Counted from the stretch's first letter, positions 1 to 5,634 are shown. The stretch is 5,634 bases of DNA from Selenomonadaceae bacterium (GCA_017445435.1 JAFSUE010000263.1:1-5634), one strand, 5' to 3'. Notes: a model not told the origin generated them from the letters alone. A program made the numbers and translations.

Positions 1-320
1 CCGTACTGATTGTAACCGTCAGTTCCCTTCGCAAATAACAGGTACAAGCCGAAAAAGAAATCTACAATCGGAATTAACATAATCAGCACCCAAAGTCCGC
101 CTTTGTCCAAGTCATGCAGTCTTTTAATAATTAACGATACACTGGCGACAATTAAAGCTATGCCCATTATAGCGCCCAAAATTGCAATTAATCCGCTGTC
201 CGAATTGTCCACAATCGTCGTGCATAATGCAGAAATTACACCAAGCGCTAAGTTTCCAAAAAAGTACGGCTTACGGTTCAATCGCCCGTCAAAAGTAAGA
301 AACATTTTCTGAATGTCCAA
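1..320 (-). CDS. DUF805 family inner-membrane protein (3' end cut by window edge)
   Basis: This is a small integral membrane protein of the DUF805 (YhaH/YhaI-like) family, whose biochemical role is unknown. I translated 106 codons before the left edge cuts the gene. The family landmarks are present: FDGRLNRKPYFFGN near residues 10-23, KRLHDLDKGGLW at 66-77 (the family's RRLHD-x-G-x-SGWW motif) and KGTDGYNQYG near the break, which in relatives lies close to the C-terminus, so only a short tail is probably missing. Hydrophobic spans at about 19-37, 44-65 and 76-96 are likely membrane helices. I chose the TTG at 318-320 because a GGAGG lies 8 bases upstream; an in-frame ATG at 303-305 would give a protein five residues shorter. 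The start is one base past the mqnA stop, which suggests translational coupling. Family assignment is secure; function is not known. Confidence 0.85.
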   Translation of the reverse strand, partial: MDIQKMFLTFDGRLNRKPYFFGNLALGVISALCTTIVDNSDSGLIAILGAIMGIALIVASVSLIIKRLHDLDKGGLWVLIMLIPIVDFFFGLYLLFAKGTDGYNQY

Positions 321-321
321 G

Positions 322-1167
322 TTAATCGCCTCCAAAAATTTCAATTGTCGGAACTTTTTCCAACAGATTATTTTTCTGCGCGAGTTGATAAAAAATTTTC
401 AACGCGTCGATACCGTCCGCAGTTAAATCCCACTTGATGACGCCGCCTAAATATTTGTCCAACTCGTCATAAGTGAACGGCTTACTGTCCAAAACGGAAT
501 TTATAGCCGCCCGCTTATTTTGCAGACCGAATTTTAAACCGTTATAAATTTTTTGGCAAGTGTCCTGCAAAAGTTCGGAATAATCTTTCGCAAATTTTTT
601 ACGCGCCGCCAATACAGCGTACACCATTTGCCGACCAGTCAACTTTTTCCATTCGCCGCCTAAATCGTAGTACAAAAAATTTTTCTGCCTGTGCAAGTTC
701 AAATAAAGCGCGTCGTCACCAATGAAAAGCGCGGCAGTTGAATCATTTGGCACGGGATTTTCTACGCTTAAACTTTCCACGCTGTAATTTGGCTTGACGC
801 CGTAACTTTCCGCCAAAATTATTTTCAGCAGACAATGCGCCGTTGCAGACTTCGCAGTTATCGCTAACTTTTCGCCGTCAAGTTCATCAATCGGCTTGCG
901 CGAAATTAAAATTATGCTTGTAACGTCAGAATCTGCGCGGACACAAATTTTTGGCAGGAGTATAAGATTTTCACTTTGCCGAGCGTATTCGATAGAAGAA
1001 ATTAAACTTAAATCTAGTAGACCGCTTTTAATTTTGGCGTTGACGAAGGCAGGAACGCCCATTGTAAATTCAAAATTTTTATCATTGCAATTTGCGTAGA
1101 AATAATTCAGCGGCAGAACGTTTAGAAAATTTATGTGACCAATTTTAATTCGATAATTGCTAGACAA
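322..1167 (-). CDS. mqnA: Chorismate dehydratase MqnA (futalosine menaquinone pathway)
   Basis: MqnA dehydrates chorismate to 3-[(1-carboxyvinyl)oxy]benzoate, the first committed step of the futalosine route to menaquinone, in the cytoplasm. The 281-residue length is normal for the family, which has a periplasmic-binding-protein-like two-lobed fold. Visible landmarks are IGHINFLNVLPL at 9-20, SSIEYA at 57-62, the TSIILIS strand near 83-89, KSATAHCLL at 106-114, FIGDDALYL at 148-156 and YDLGGEWKKLTGRQMVYAV at 167-185, which matches the family's YDLG-x-EW-x-x-TG block. No stop or frameshift is seen. The start is TTG with AGGAAG 10 bases upstream, and no ATG alternative keeps the N-terminal motif. 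It lies 35 bases after the fusion gene and one base before the DUF805 gene. The other pathway genes (mqnB, mqnC, mqnD, mqnE) are not in the window. MqnD shares the superfamily, but the motifs fit MqnA better. Confidence 0.92.
   Translation of the reverse strand: MSSNYRIKIGHINFLNVLPLNYFYANCNDKNFEFTMGVPAFVNAKIKSGLLDLSLISSIEYARQSENLILLPKICVRADSDVTSIILISRKPIDELDGEKLAITAKSATAHCLLKIILAESYGVKPNYSVESLSVENPVPNDSTAALFIGDDALYLNLHRQKNFLYYDLGGEWKKLTGRQMVYAVLAARKKFAKDYSELLQDTCQKIYNGLKFGLQNKRAAINSVLDSKPFTYDELDKYLGGVIKWDLTADGIDALKIFYQLAQKNNLLEKVPTIEIFGGD
329..333 (-). promoter_or_regulatory. Shine-Dalgarno site of the DUF805 gene, inside the end of mqnA
   Basis: GGAGG on the minus strand lies 8 bases before the TTG at 320. 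It is formed by the final Gly-Gly codons of mqnA, so ribosomes finishing mqnA pass directly over it. It decides in favour of the TTG start over the downstream ATG. Confidence 0.75.
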
Positions 1168-1177
1168 AATAATTTCA

Positions 1178-1183
1178 CTTCCT
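1178..1183 (-). promoter_or_regulatory. Shine-Dalgarno site of mqnA
   Basis: AGGAAG on the minus strand lies 10 bases before the TTG start of mqnA. It supports the TTG as the true start because no ATG or GTG is suitably placed in the same frame. Confidence 0.6.
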
Positions 1184-1202
1184 ACAGCTTACAACCTGAA
1201 AT

Positions 1203-3032
1203 CTAACTTTGAATCCAGAGCAACTGATATTTTTCCATCTGCTTTAAAATGTGGTCGAAGAAAGGTTTAGCCGTGTCGGGATGCTTGAGGAAAAGTGAAT
1301 GCGTTTTTTCAAGCGGAATTGTCAAAAGTTTAGCCTGTTCCGTCAAAACTTCTGCGGAAATTGTTGTACGGCGATTTTCCAGCAAAACATTTTCATTAAG
1401 CCAGCCGCCCTTTGAAATAATATCTAACGCCTTGAACCAGCCGTCGCCAGTATCTAAACTTCGCGCTAACTTTCCTTCGACGACAAAAATTAAATTCTCA
1501 TTCAACACGTCGCCAAAAATTCTATCGCCTTCAAACTTCGTAATAAGTTGCGTACTGTCAGCGAAAAATGCAACAGTGCCGCCGCCGCTACCTTGCAGAA
1601 TAGGACTTTTTATAATGAAATCTGAAATGATTCGTTTATCTTCGTCGCCGTGAGTTTGCCCTTCCGCCTCCATTTCAATCTTAATTTGATTCATCAACTT
1701 TGCCATGAAAGTTGCAAACGGCGAATGCCAATGTACAAGCATTTGACGCAGGACAACGTTAAAAGTTTTTGCGAAACGTTCACCGACATTTTTAAAAAAT
1801 TTGTTGGCGTCGTAAAGGAAAGTTAATGACAAATCTGACACGGAATATTGAAAATAAACATTGAGCTTGACGCCTTGCGGATCCCACGAATTACTTGTGA
1901 CAACCGCGCCTTGAGGTAGTGACTCTGTTTCAGAATAAGTTGTTGTTGCAGTGCCTTTGAAATCAAGGAAGCTTAAAAAGTGGTCAAAAGTTTTTCCATG
2001 CGTCAACTTAGTCAGCGTAGCCCAATCTGAAAAGCCGTAAGGTTGCGATACGACAAGTTGCCGAAATTGTTGAGTGATAATTTGTTCGACGGTCATATTG
2101 CCAGCGCTTTTTTGGCGAACAGGAATGACGCTGAAAGAAAAATTTTCATTGCCTTTATTAGCAGTGCTGAATTGGCAGAAGATAACGTCATTAAGTCCGC
2201 GTACAGACTGCAGAAAAAATCCCCACGCACTTTGAAGGATTGACATTAACATTACGCGGTTTGAATTAGCTTTTTCGCGCAGATCGGATAAAATATCAGC
2301 AGGAATTGTTTCACGAAAAGCCTTTGGATTGTACGGAGCATTTGACGGCTTGGAATAAGGCAACGTCGGCATTGGCGGCAAATCTTTCAAAAGCCGCGCC
2401 CAATAATCGCTGATTGTGGATTCAATTTGTTTAGGCTTGGCAGTCGAAAAAATTTTCTCAACAGGCTTGTACTTTTCAATGCCCAACGCTGTCAGTAAAA
2501 AATTTTTGTAGTCAAAACTATTTGCGATAAGTTGAGAAATTGTCACTAAGACGGCAAATTCTTCGTCATAAGTTTTGAAGATTGAAAAGCGAATTAAATT
2601 GCCGTGTTTCAAGTCGAAGTTGACGCGGCGGTCAGCCTCCATAATCTTCGTTAAAATTTCGTCAGTTTCTTCAAAGTCATTCTGCGAAAGTGTACGGTAG
2701 ACAACGTCGGGAAGTTTGCGCCGTTCAGCAAAAATTACTTTTATCATGCGATCGCCGATGTCACAAAAATTTGTACGGAAATTTTTATCTATTTTAACCA
2801 TATCATGAACGACGCGATTAAATTTTATCGGCTTAATATCGCCTTTCACTTTGTACAACGTTTGAACAGAAAAATATGGTGAAATAAAATTTTTCTGCGC
2901 GAAGAAAACTTTTTCGTACGCCGTCAATTCTTCGATACTTTCAATTTGATTCGGATTGTAACCTACGGCGCTAGTAATTTGCCGTCCATAAACTTGCTCA
3001 AGTTGAAACTTTTCTTCAGCCGTCAATTCCAA
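1203..3032 (-). CDS. Condensation-like domain fused to a cyclic-nucleotide-binding-like domain, function unknown
   Basis: I do not know this protein's function. Numbered from the TTG start (609 residues), positions about 35-432 follow the layout of a non-ribosomal peptide synthetase condensation domain (CAT-like fold): LTAYEKVFFAQ at 36-46 (C1-like), IDKNFRTNF at 81-89 (C2, RHExLRTRF-like), NFDLKHGNLIRF at 138-149, SDYWARLLKDLP at 208-219 (C4-like), SILQSAWGFFLQS at 264-276, FSFSVIPVRQ at 298-307 (C5-like) and FDHFLSFLDF at 349-358. The HHxxxDG active-site motif is replaced by SQLIANS at 166-172, so condensation chemistry is unlikely. After a charged linker near 455-470, residues 478-605 resemble a CRP-type cNMP-binding beta barrel, with FEGD at 500-503, FVVEGKL at 516-522 and a phosphate-cassette-like LNENVLLENRRTT at 545-557. 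No helix-turn-helix, signal peptide or membrane span is seen. It sits mid-operon between the asparaginase and mqnA. The domain calls are by eye; the condensation-like call is the firmer one. Confidence 0.75.
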   Translation of the reverse strand: MELTAEEKFQLEQVYGRQITSAVGYNPNQIESIEELTAYEKVFFAQKNFISPYFSVQTLYKVKGDIKPIKFNRVVHDMVKIDKNFRTNFCDIGDRMIKVIFAERRKLPDVVYRTLSQNDFEETDEILTKIMEADRRVNFDLKHGNLIRFSIFKTYDEEFAVLVTISQLIANSFDYKNFLLTALGIEKYKPVEKIFSTAKPKQIESTISDYWARLLKDLPPMPTLPYSKPSNAPYNPKAFRETIPADILSDLREKANSNRVMLMSILQSAWGFFLQSVRGLNDVIFCQFSTANKGNENFSFSVIPVRQKSAGNMTVEQIITQQFRQLVVSQPYGFSDWATLTKLTHGKTFDHFLSFLDFKGTATTTYSETESLPQGAVVTSNSWDPQGVKLNVYFQYSVSDLSLTFLYDANKFFKNVGERFAKTFNVVLRQMLVHWHSPFATFMAKLMNQIKIEMEAEGQTHGDEDKRIISDFIIKSPILQGSGGGTVAFFADSTQLITKFEGDRIFGDVLNENLIFVVEGKLARSLDTGDGWFKALDIISKGGWLNENVLLENRRTTISAEVLTEQAKLLTIPLEKTHSLFLKHPDTAKPFFDHILKQMEKYQLLWIQS

Positions 3033-3040
3033 ATTTTTCA

Positions 3041-3046
3041 CTTCCT
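3041..3046 (-). promoter_or_regulatory. Shine-Dalgarno site deciding the start of the fusion gene
   Basis: AGGAAG on the minus strand lies 8 bases before the TTG at 3030-3032. The in-frame GTG at 3039-3041 shares its first base with this site, so it cannot be served by it. I therefore start the protein at the TTG, three codons shorter than the longest reading. Confidence 0.6.
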
Positions 3047-3065
3047 TTGTTAGCTTTTAAAAATC

Positions 3066-3086
3066 ATTACGCATTACGAATTAATT
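3066..3086. repeat. Short heptamer repeat array after the asparaginase stop
   Basis: On the plus strand three consecutive 7-base units read ATTACGC, ATTACGA and ATTAATT. The last unit overlaps the asparaginase stop codon (3085-3087). The same unit and period occur after metA at 4881-4915. Confidence 0.6.
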
Positions 3087-4080
3087 AAAACGCCGTTTCA
3101 ATCGTGCCGATAATTTCGCCACGATGATTTTTCAAAACTGGCGGGAACTTTTTATCAAGTTCAGCGGCTTCATCTTTTGTCAGCAAGTCCAAATGTTTCA
3201 GCACTGCAATAACCATAGGCGTGACGGCGACAAAACTTCCGTCCTCAATCTTAAATGCAATGCCCAAGTCTTCATCTTTTACGGCAAGACAATAAACCGC
3301 GTCTGATCCAATTTTCGCAATGATTCTGCCTTTAGTAATTTCAGGGACAGCTAAATCAATTCTGCCCGTGCCAGAAACAACTTGCGGATATTTACTCATG
3401 GCGTCGCGAATTTTTTTAGCGGCAACTTCATATTCGCCCCAATCGCCGCGTTGAGGTGTTGAAAGTCTAGCGTAAGCCAGCGCCATATTGTACAACGGCA
3501 GATAAAATACTGGTACGCCGCAACCGTCAATTCCAATTTCTAATTTATCTTCGGGAACTTTCGACGCCATTGCAACGTGCTTGAAAATTAATTTCTGCGC
3601 GTCGTGTTCAGGTTTAGTGTAGCCTTCGTAGGGAACGCCAAGCATCATTGCCAACGCGATAATCTGTGAGTGTTTGCCAGAGCATTGATTGTGAACGGCA
3701 AGAATTGGTTCACCAGATACAATTAATTTTTTGTACGCCTTACTGTTCAGCGGGCGCAAAACTCCGCAGTCTAAAACTGATTCGTCGAGACCAAGTTTAG
3801 CCAAAATGCCGCGTACCAGTGCAACGTGATTGTCTTCGCCGCTATGTGACGAAACAAGCACGGCTAATTCTTCGTCAGACAAACTATATTTTTCAAGTCC
3901 GCCATTTTTGACGAAGGGCAACGCTTGAAAAGGTTTAGCCGCTGAACGCCAAAACATTGGCAAGTTTGCATTTCCTACGGATGAAATAATTTTTCCCGCG
4001 CAGTTTACAGCCGCCACGTCGCCGCGATGAATATTTTCAACGTGACCTGCCCGCGTAAACTTTAAAACAATTTCGCTCAT
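3085..4080 (-). CDS. L-asparaginase, Rhizobium etli type (Asparaginase_II family)
   Basis: This enzyme should hydrolyse L-asparagine to aspartate and ammonia. It belongs to the class typified by the Rhizobium etli enzymes (Asparaginase_II family), unrelated to the E. coli AnsA/AnsB fold and instead related to serine beta-lactamase-like proteins. The 331-residue length is typical. Catalytic landmarks are intact: WRSAAKPFQALP at 44-55 with the Ser46/Lys49 pair, SSHSGE at 77-82, NQCSGKH at 131-137 with Cys133 and Lys136, and IDGCGVP at 184-190 with Cys187. These align at a constant offset of two with Ser48, Lys51, Cys135, Lys138 and Cys189 of the R. etli enzyme, the Cys/Lys group being its zinc site. 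Lys256 probably matches the other catalytic lysine. No signal peptide is seen, so it is cytoplasmic. The ATG start has AGGAGG 8 bases upstream, and it follows the exported-protein gene by 12 bases. Confidence 0.92.
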   Translation of the reverse strand: MSEIVLKFTRAGHVENIHRGDVAAVNCAGKIISSVGNANLPMFWRSAAKPFQALPFVKNGGLEKYSLSDEELAVLVSSHSGEDNHVALVRGILAKLGLDESVLDCGVLRPLNSKAYKKLIVSGEPILAVHNQCSGKHSQIIALAMMLGVPYEGYTKPEHDAQKLIFKHVAMASKVPEDKLEIGIDGCGVPVFYLPLYNMALAYARLSTPQRGDWGEYEVAAKKIRDAMSKYPQVVSGTGRIDLAVPEITKGRIIAKIGSDAVYCLAVKDEDLGIAFKIEDGSFVAVTPMVIAVLKHLDLLTKDEAAELDKKFPPVLKNHRGEIIGTIETAF

Positions 4081-4088
4081 AAAAAGTT

Positions 4089-4094
4089 CCTCCT
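4089..4094 (-). promoter_or_regulatory. Shine-Dalgarno site of the asparaginase gene, overlapping the upstream stop
   Basis: A full AGGAGG on the minus strand lies 8 bases before the asparaginase ATG. It shares its first two bases with the TAG stop of the exported-protein gene (TAGGAGG), an arrangement that favours coupled translation of the two genes. Confidence 0.8.
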
Positions 4095-4791
4095 ACTTTG
4101 TACGCGTCGTAACACCATTTCTGCGCCTATGCGTATTTCTATTTTCATCAGATTTTCCAGTTGAGTCTTTATCTTCGTCAAGTTCTTCCTGCGGCAAATC
4201 GCCAGGCAAGGTAATTTTATTTATCGGATAATCTTTTGAATTAAGTTTAGCATCAGCGGCGCTAAGTTTGCCAGTCGAACGCGCTATTAAATCTTCGCCG
4301 TTGAAACGCGCCCAAATTAAAATTGTACGGTAAAAACGACCGATAACGCTTGTTCGCGGAATGTCAGCAAGTTTAACTGGTTCGCCAGTTATATCGCTGT
4401 CCAACTCCGTCAATGTGTCGTCAAGGTCAACGCGCCTTGTAACTTGCACCGTACCGTTTTTAAAGTCGAACGTCAAATAATCTGCGCGTCCTGCTAAAAT
4501 GTCGTAGCCTTCCAGTGATTGATTTTTCCAGCGGCGTTTTTGAATGACATCTTGAATTTGAATATCATCGTAAGTACAAAGCGTTGGAACGTTTAACGTG
4601 TAAAGGTCAATCGTGCCGTCGGATTTTACGCGGTAGTTCATTTGTTCGGTGTTGAAAAAATAATTTCCGCGCGAAGTCGATTGAACCCACGTATAAATAT
4701 CTTCGGGAACTTCAACTTCCTTTGCGGAAACGTCAAGCGGCGTTGAAAAAATTACAGCCGCTGTCAAAAGTCCAATAAAAATTTTCTTCAA
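4093..4791 (-). CDS. Exported protein of unknown function with a charged C-terminal tail
   Basis: I do not recognise this 232-residue protein. Its first 23 residues form a typical Sec signal peptide: Lys2-Lys3, a hydrophobic core at about 4-17, and a VSA cleavage site before Lys24. No lipobox cysteine is present; the only cysteine is Cys72. The mature part, about 24-170, has alternating polar and aromatic residues that suggest a beta-rich fold, with YTWVQSTSRGNYFFNTEQM at 33-51 and a WARFNGEDLIARS stretch at 160-172. From about 200 the tail is hydrophilic, first acidic (EELDEDKD) and then basic (HRRR at 221-224), and is probably disordered. The start is TTG with AGGAG 9 bases upstream; the signal peptide begins exactly there. 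It is the first gene after the metA gap and runs straight into the asparaginase gene, so it is probably the first gene of the operon. Confidence 0.75.
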   Translation of the reverse strand: MKKIFIGLLTAAVIFSTPLDVSAKEVEVPEDIYTWVQSTSRGNYFFNTEQMNYRVKSDGTIDLYTLNVPTLCTYDDIQIQDVIQKRRWKNQSLEGYDILAGRADYLTFDFKNGTVQVTRRVDLDDTLTELDSDITGEPVKLADIPRTSVIGRFYRTILIWARFNGEDLIARSTGKLSAADAKLNSKDYPINKITLPGDLPQEELDEDKDSTGKSDENRNTHRRRNGVTTRTK

Positions 4792-4800
4792 AAAATATTT

Positions 4801-4805
4801 CTCCT
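4801..4805 (-). promoter_or_regulatory. Shine-Dalgarno site of the exported-protein gene
   Basis: AGGAG on the minus strand lies 9 bases before the TTG at 4789-4791. It supports a TTG start, which also places the two lysines and hydrophobic core of the signal peptide at the N-terminus. Confidence 0.65.
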
Positions 4806-4837
4806 TTAAACTATTTGCTAAGGCGTATTAATTAATT

Positions 4838-4865
4838 TTTATAAACTATTTTCTTTTGGCGTAAA
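4838..4865 (-). promoter_or_regulatory. Tentative sigma-70-type promoter for the five-gene operon
   Basis: On the minus strand TTTACG (4860-4865) and TATAAA (4838-4843) are separated by 16 bases and match four and five of the six consensus bases of the -35 and -10 boxes. Transcription would begin around 4825-4832, leaving a leader of about 35-40 bases before the exported-protein gene. The region is very AT-rich, so chance matches are likely; the largest gap in the window being here is the main supporting argument. Confidence 0.3.
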
Positions 4866-4880
4866 AAAATTTCATCCCTC

Positions 4881-4915
4881 ATTACGCATTACGCATTCCT
4901 AATTACGCATTAATA
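4881..4915. repeat. Heptamer repeat array after the metA stop
   Basis: Read on the plus strand in strict 7-base phase, the units are ATTACGC, ATTACGC, ATTCCTA, ATTACGC and ATTAATA. Three are perfect copies and two are degenerate but keep the register. The array ends one base before the metA stop codon (4917-4919), and a matching shorter array sits at 3066-3086. No hairpin followed by a U-run is seen, so it does not look like a factor-independent terminator. Confidence 0.7.
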
Positions 4916-4916
4916 A

Positions 4917-5634
4917 CTAGCCAATAGAATCAATTTCATACGGCGTCTCTTGGTAAACGTAGTAGTTCAGCCAATTTGCAAAAAGTAAATGCGCAACCGA
5001 CCGCCACTTCACAACAGGTTCTTTCGACGTGTCATCATTTGGAAAATAATTTTGCGGTACGTTGGGATTTAATCCCGCCTTTACATCGCGTTCGTACTCA
5101 TTGCGCAAAGTGTAGGGATCGTATTCAGCGTGACCCGTGATAAAAAATTGGCGCTTATCCAAATTTGCAATGGCATAAACTCCAACGTCATCTGATTCAG
5201 CTAAAATCGTTAGCGCAGGAACTTTTTCTAAATCTACGCGGCGCGTATCAGTATAGCGTGAATGCGGCACAAAAAATTCATCATCAAAGCCGCGAAAAAG
5301 TTTTTCGTGTTGAACGCGCAATTTATGAAGGTAGACGCCAGAAAATTTTGCGTCCAAAATAGTTTTCGGTACGCCGTAATGGTAATACAGCCCAGCTTGA
5401 GCGCCCCAGCAAATGTGGAACGTCGACCAAACATTTTTCTTGCTCCATTCCATAATTTCCGCCAATTCGTCCCAATAGGCAACGTCTTCAAAGTCCATCA
5501 TTTCGACAGGCGCACCAGTCATTATAAAGCCGTCGTACTTTTTGTGCTTAACGTCTTTAAACGTGCCGTAAAATTCCGTGAGATAATCTTTCGGCGTATG
5601 TGTCGGCGTGTACGTCGCGGTGTAGATGAAATCA
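4917..5634 (-). CDS. metA: Homoserine O-acetyltransferase, MetA type (5' end cut by window edge)
   Basis: MetA transfers an acyl group from acyl-CoA to the hydroxyl of L-homoserine, the first dedicated step of methionine synthesis, in the cytoplasm. The reading frame stays open to 5633, giving 238 codons; compared with E. coli MetA about 67 N-terminal residues lie beyond the edge. The catalytic Cys is in HICWGAQAG (fragment residue 75, E. coli Cys142) and the His/Glu pair in TGHAEYD (168 and 170, E. coli His235 and Glu237), a constant offset of 67. Family blocks PHSRYTD, VPQNYFPNDD and LLFANWLNYYVYQETPY are intact. In TGAPVE the glutamate at fragment residue 44 equals position 111, where Glu marks acetyl-CoA users such as Bacillus cereus MetA and Gly marks the succinyl-CoA enzyme of E. 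coli, so I call it an acetyltransferase. The internal ATG at 5522 is not the start. Confidence 0.95.
   Translation of the reverse strand, partial: DFIYTATYTPTHTPKDYLTEFYGTFKDVKHKKYDGFIMTGAPVEMMDFEDVAYWDELAEIMEWSKKNVWSTFHICWGAQAGLYYHYGVPKTILDAKFSGVYLHKLRVQHEKLFRGFDDEFFVPHSRYTDTRRVDLEKVPALTILAESDDVGVYAIANLDKRQFFITGHAEYDPYTLRNEYERDVKAGLNPNVPQNYFPNDDTSKEPVVKWRSVAHLLFANWLNYYVYQETPYEIDSIG

Noticed and set aside
103..312. Plus-strand open frame of 69 codons
   Set aside because: It lies wholly antisense to the DUF805 gene, whose family motifs are clear on the minus strand, and has no recognisable protein features.
1203..1620. CRP/FNR-type transcription regulator
   Set aside because: The effector-like domain is at the extreme C-terminus, with no helix-turn-helix after it.
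1249..1653. Plus-strand open frame of 134 codons
   Set aside because: It is antisense to the effector-like domain of the fusion gene; it is low in recognisable motifs and has no convincing ribosome site.
1203..3032. Part of a non-ribosomal peptide synthetase cluster
   Set aside because: The catalytic motif is lost and no adenylation, carrier or thioesterase domain is encoded in the window.
4881..4915. CRISPR array
   Set aside because: The repeated unit is 7 bases and directly tandem, with no unique spacers.
4801..4916. Factor-independent terminator after metA
   Set aside because: A U-run occurs on the minus strand near 4862-4870, but I found no stable GC-rich stem immediately before it.
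5234..5491. Minus-strand open frame of 85 codons
   Set aside because: It is an out-of-frame reading within metA, whose catalytic residues and blocks are all in the other frame.
4917..5522. metA as a complete 201-residue gene starting at the ATG at 5520-5522
   Set aside because: Thirty-seven further in-frame codons upstream match MetA, and the fixed offset to E. coli catalytic residues shows the gene continues past the window edge.

Overview
This window is an AT-rich bacterial segment in which every gene reads on the minus strand. From right to left, in transcription order, it holds: a MetA-type homoserine O-acyltransferase cut by the right edge; a small exported protein of unknown function; a Rhizobium-type L-asparaginase; a roughly 610-residue protein that joins a condensation-like domain to a cyclic-nucleotide-binding-like domain; MqnA (chorismate dehydratase); and a DUF805 membrane protein cut by the left edge. 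Strong Shine-Dalgarno sites, several TTG starts, a Bacillus-like MetA and the futalosine-pathway gene mqnA suggest an anaerobic Firmicutes lineage. A Negativicutes-like organism is my best guess, but that is inference and the window has no taxonomic marker.

Layout. metA (4917-5634, partial) is followed by a 125-bp gap with an imperfect heptamer repeat array directly after the metA stop, then a tentative promoter. From there, five genes are packed with gaps of 12, about 50, 35 and 1 bp, as in a single operon: exported protein (4093-4791), asparaginase (3085-4080), condensation-like/cNMP-like fusion (1203-3032), mqnA (322-1167) and DUF805 (1-320). A second, shorter copy of the heptamer array lies directly after the asparaginase stop.

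How the genes relate. metA and the asparaginase touch aspartate-family amino acid metabolism, and mqnA makes the first committed intermediate of the futalosine route to menaquinone. The exported protein and DUF805 protein act at the envelope. No single pathway joins them all, so they may be housekeeping genes sharing transcription. The most unusual item is the fusion protein. Its N-terminal 430 residues carry the landmarks of a non-ribosomal peptide synthetase condensation domain, but the catalytic HHxxxDG motif is replaced at every signature position. Its last 125 residues look like a degenerate CRP-type effector domain without a DNA-binding helix-turn-helix. It is the best candidate here for something not yet described.

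I saw no RNA genes, CRISPR arrays, insertion sequences or convincing factor-independent terminators.
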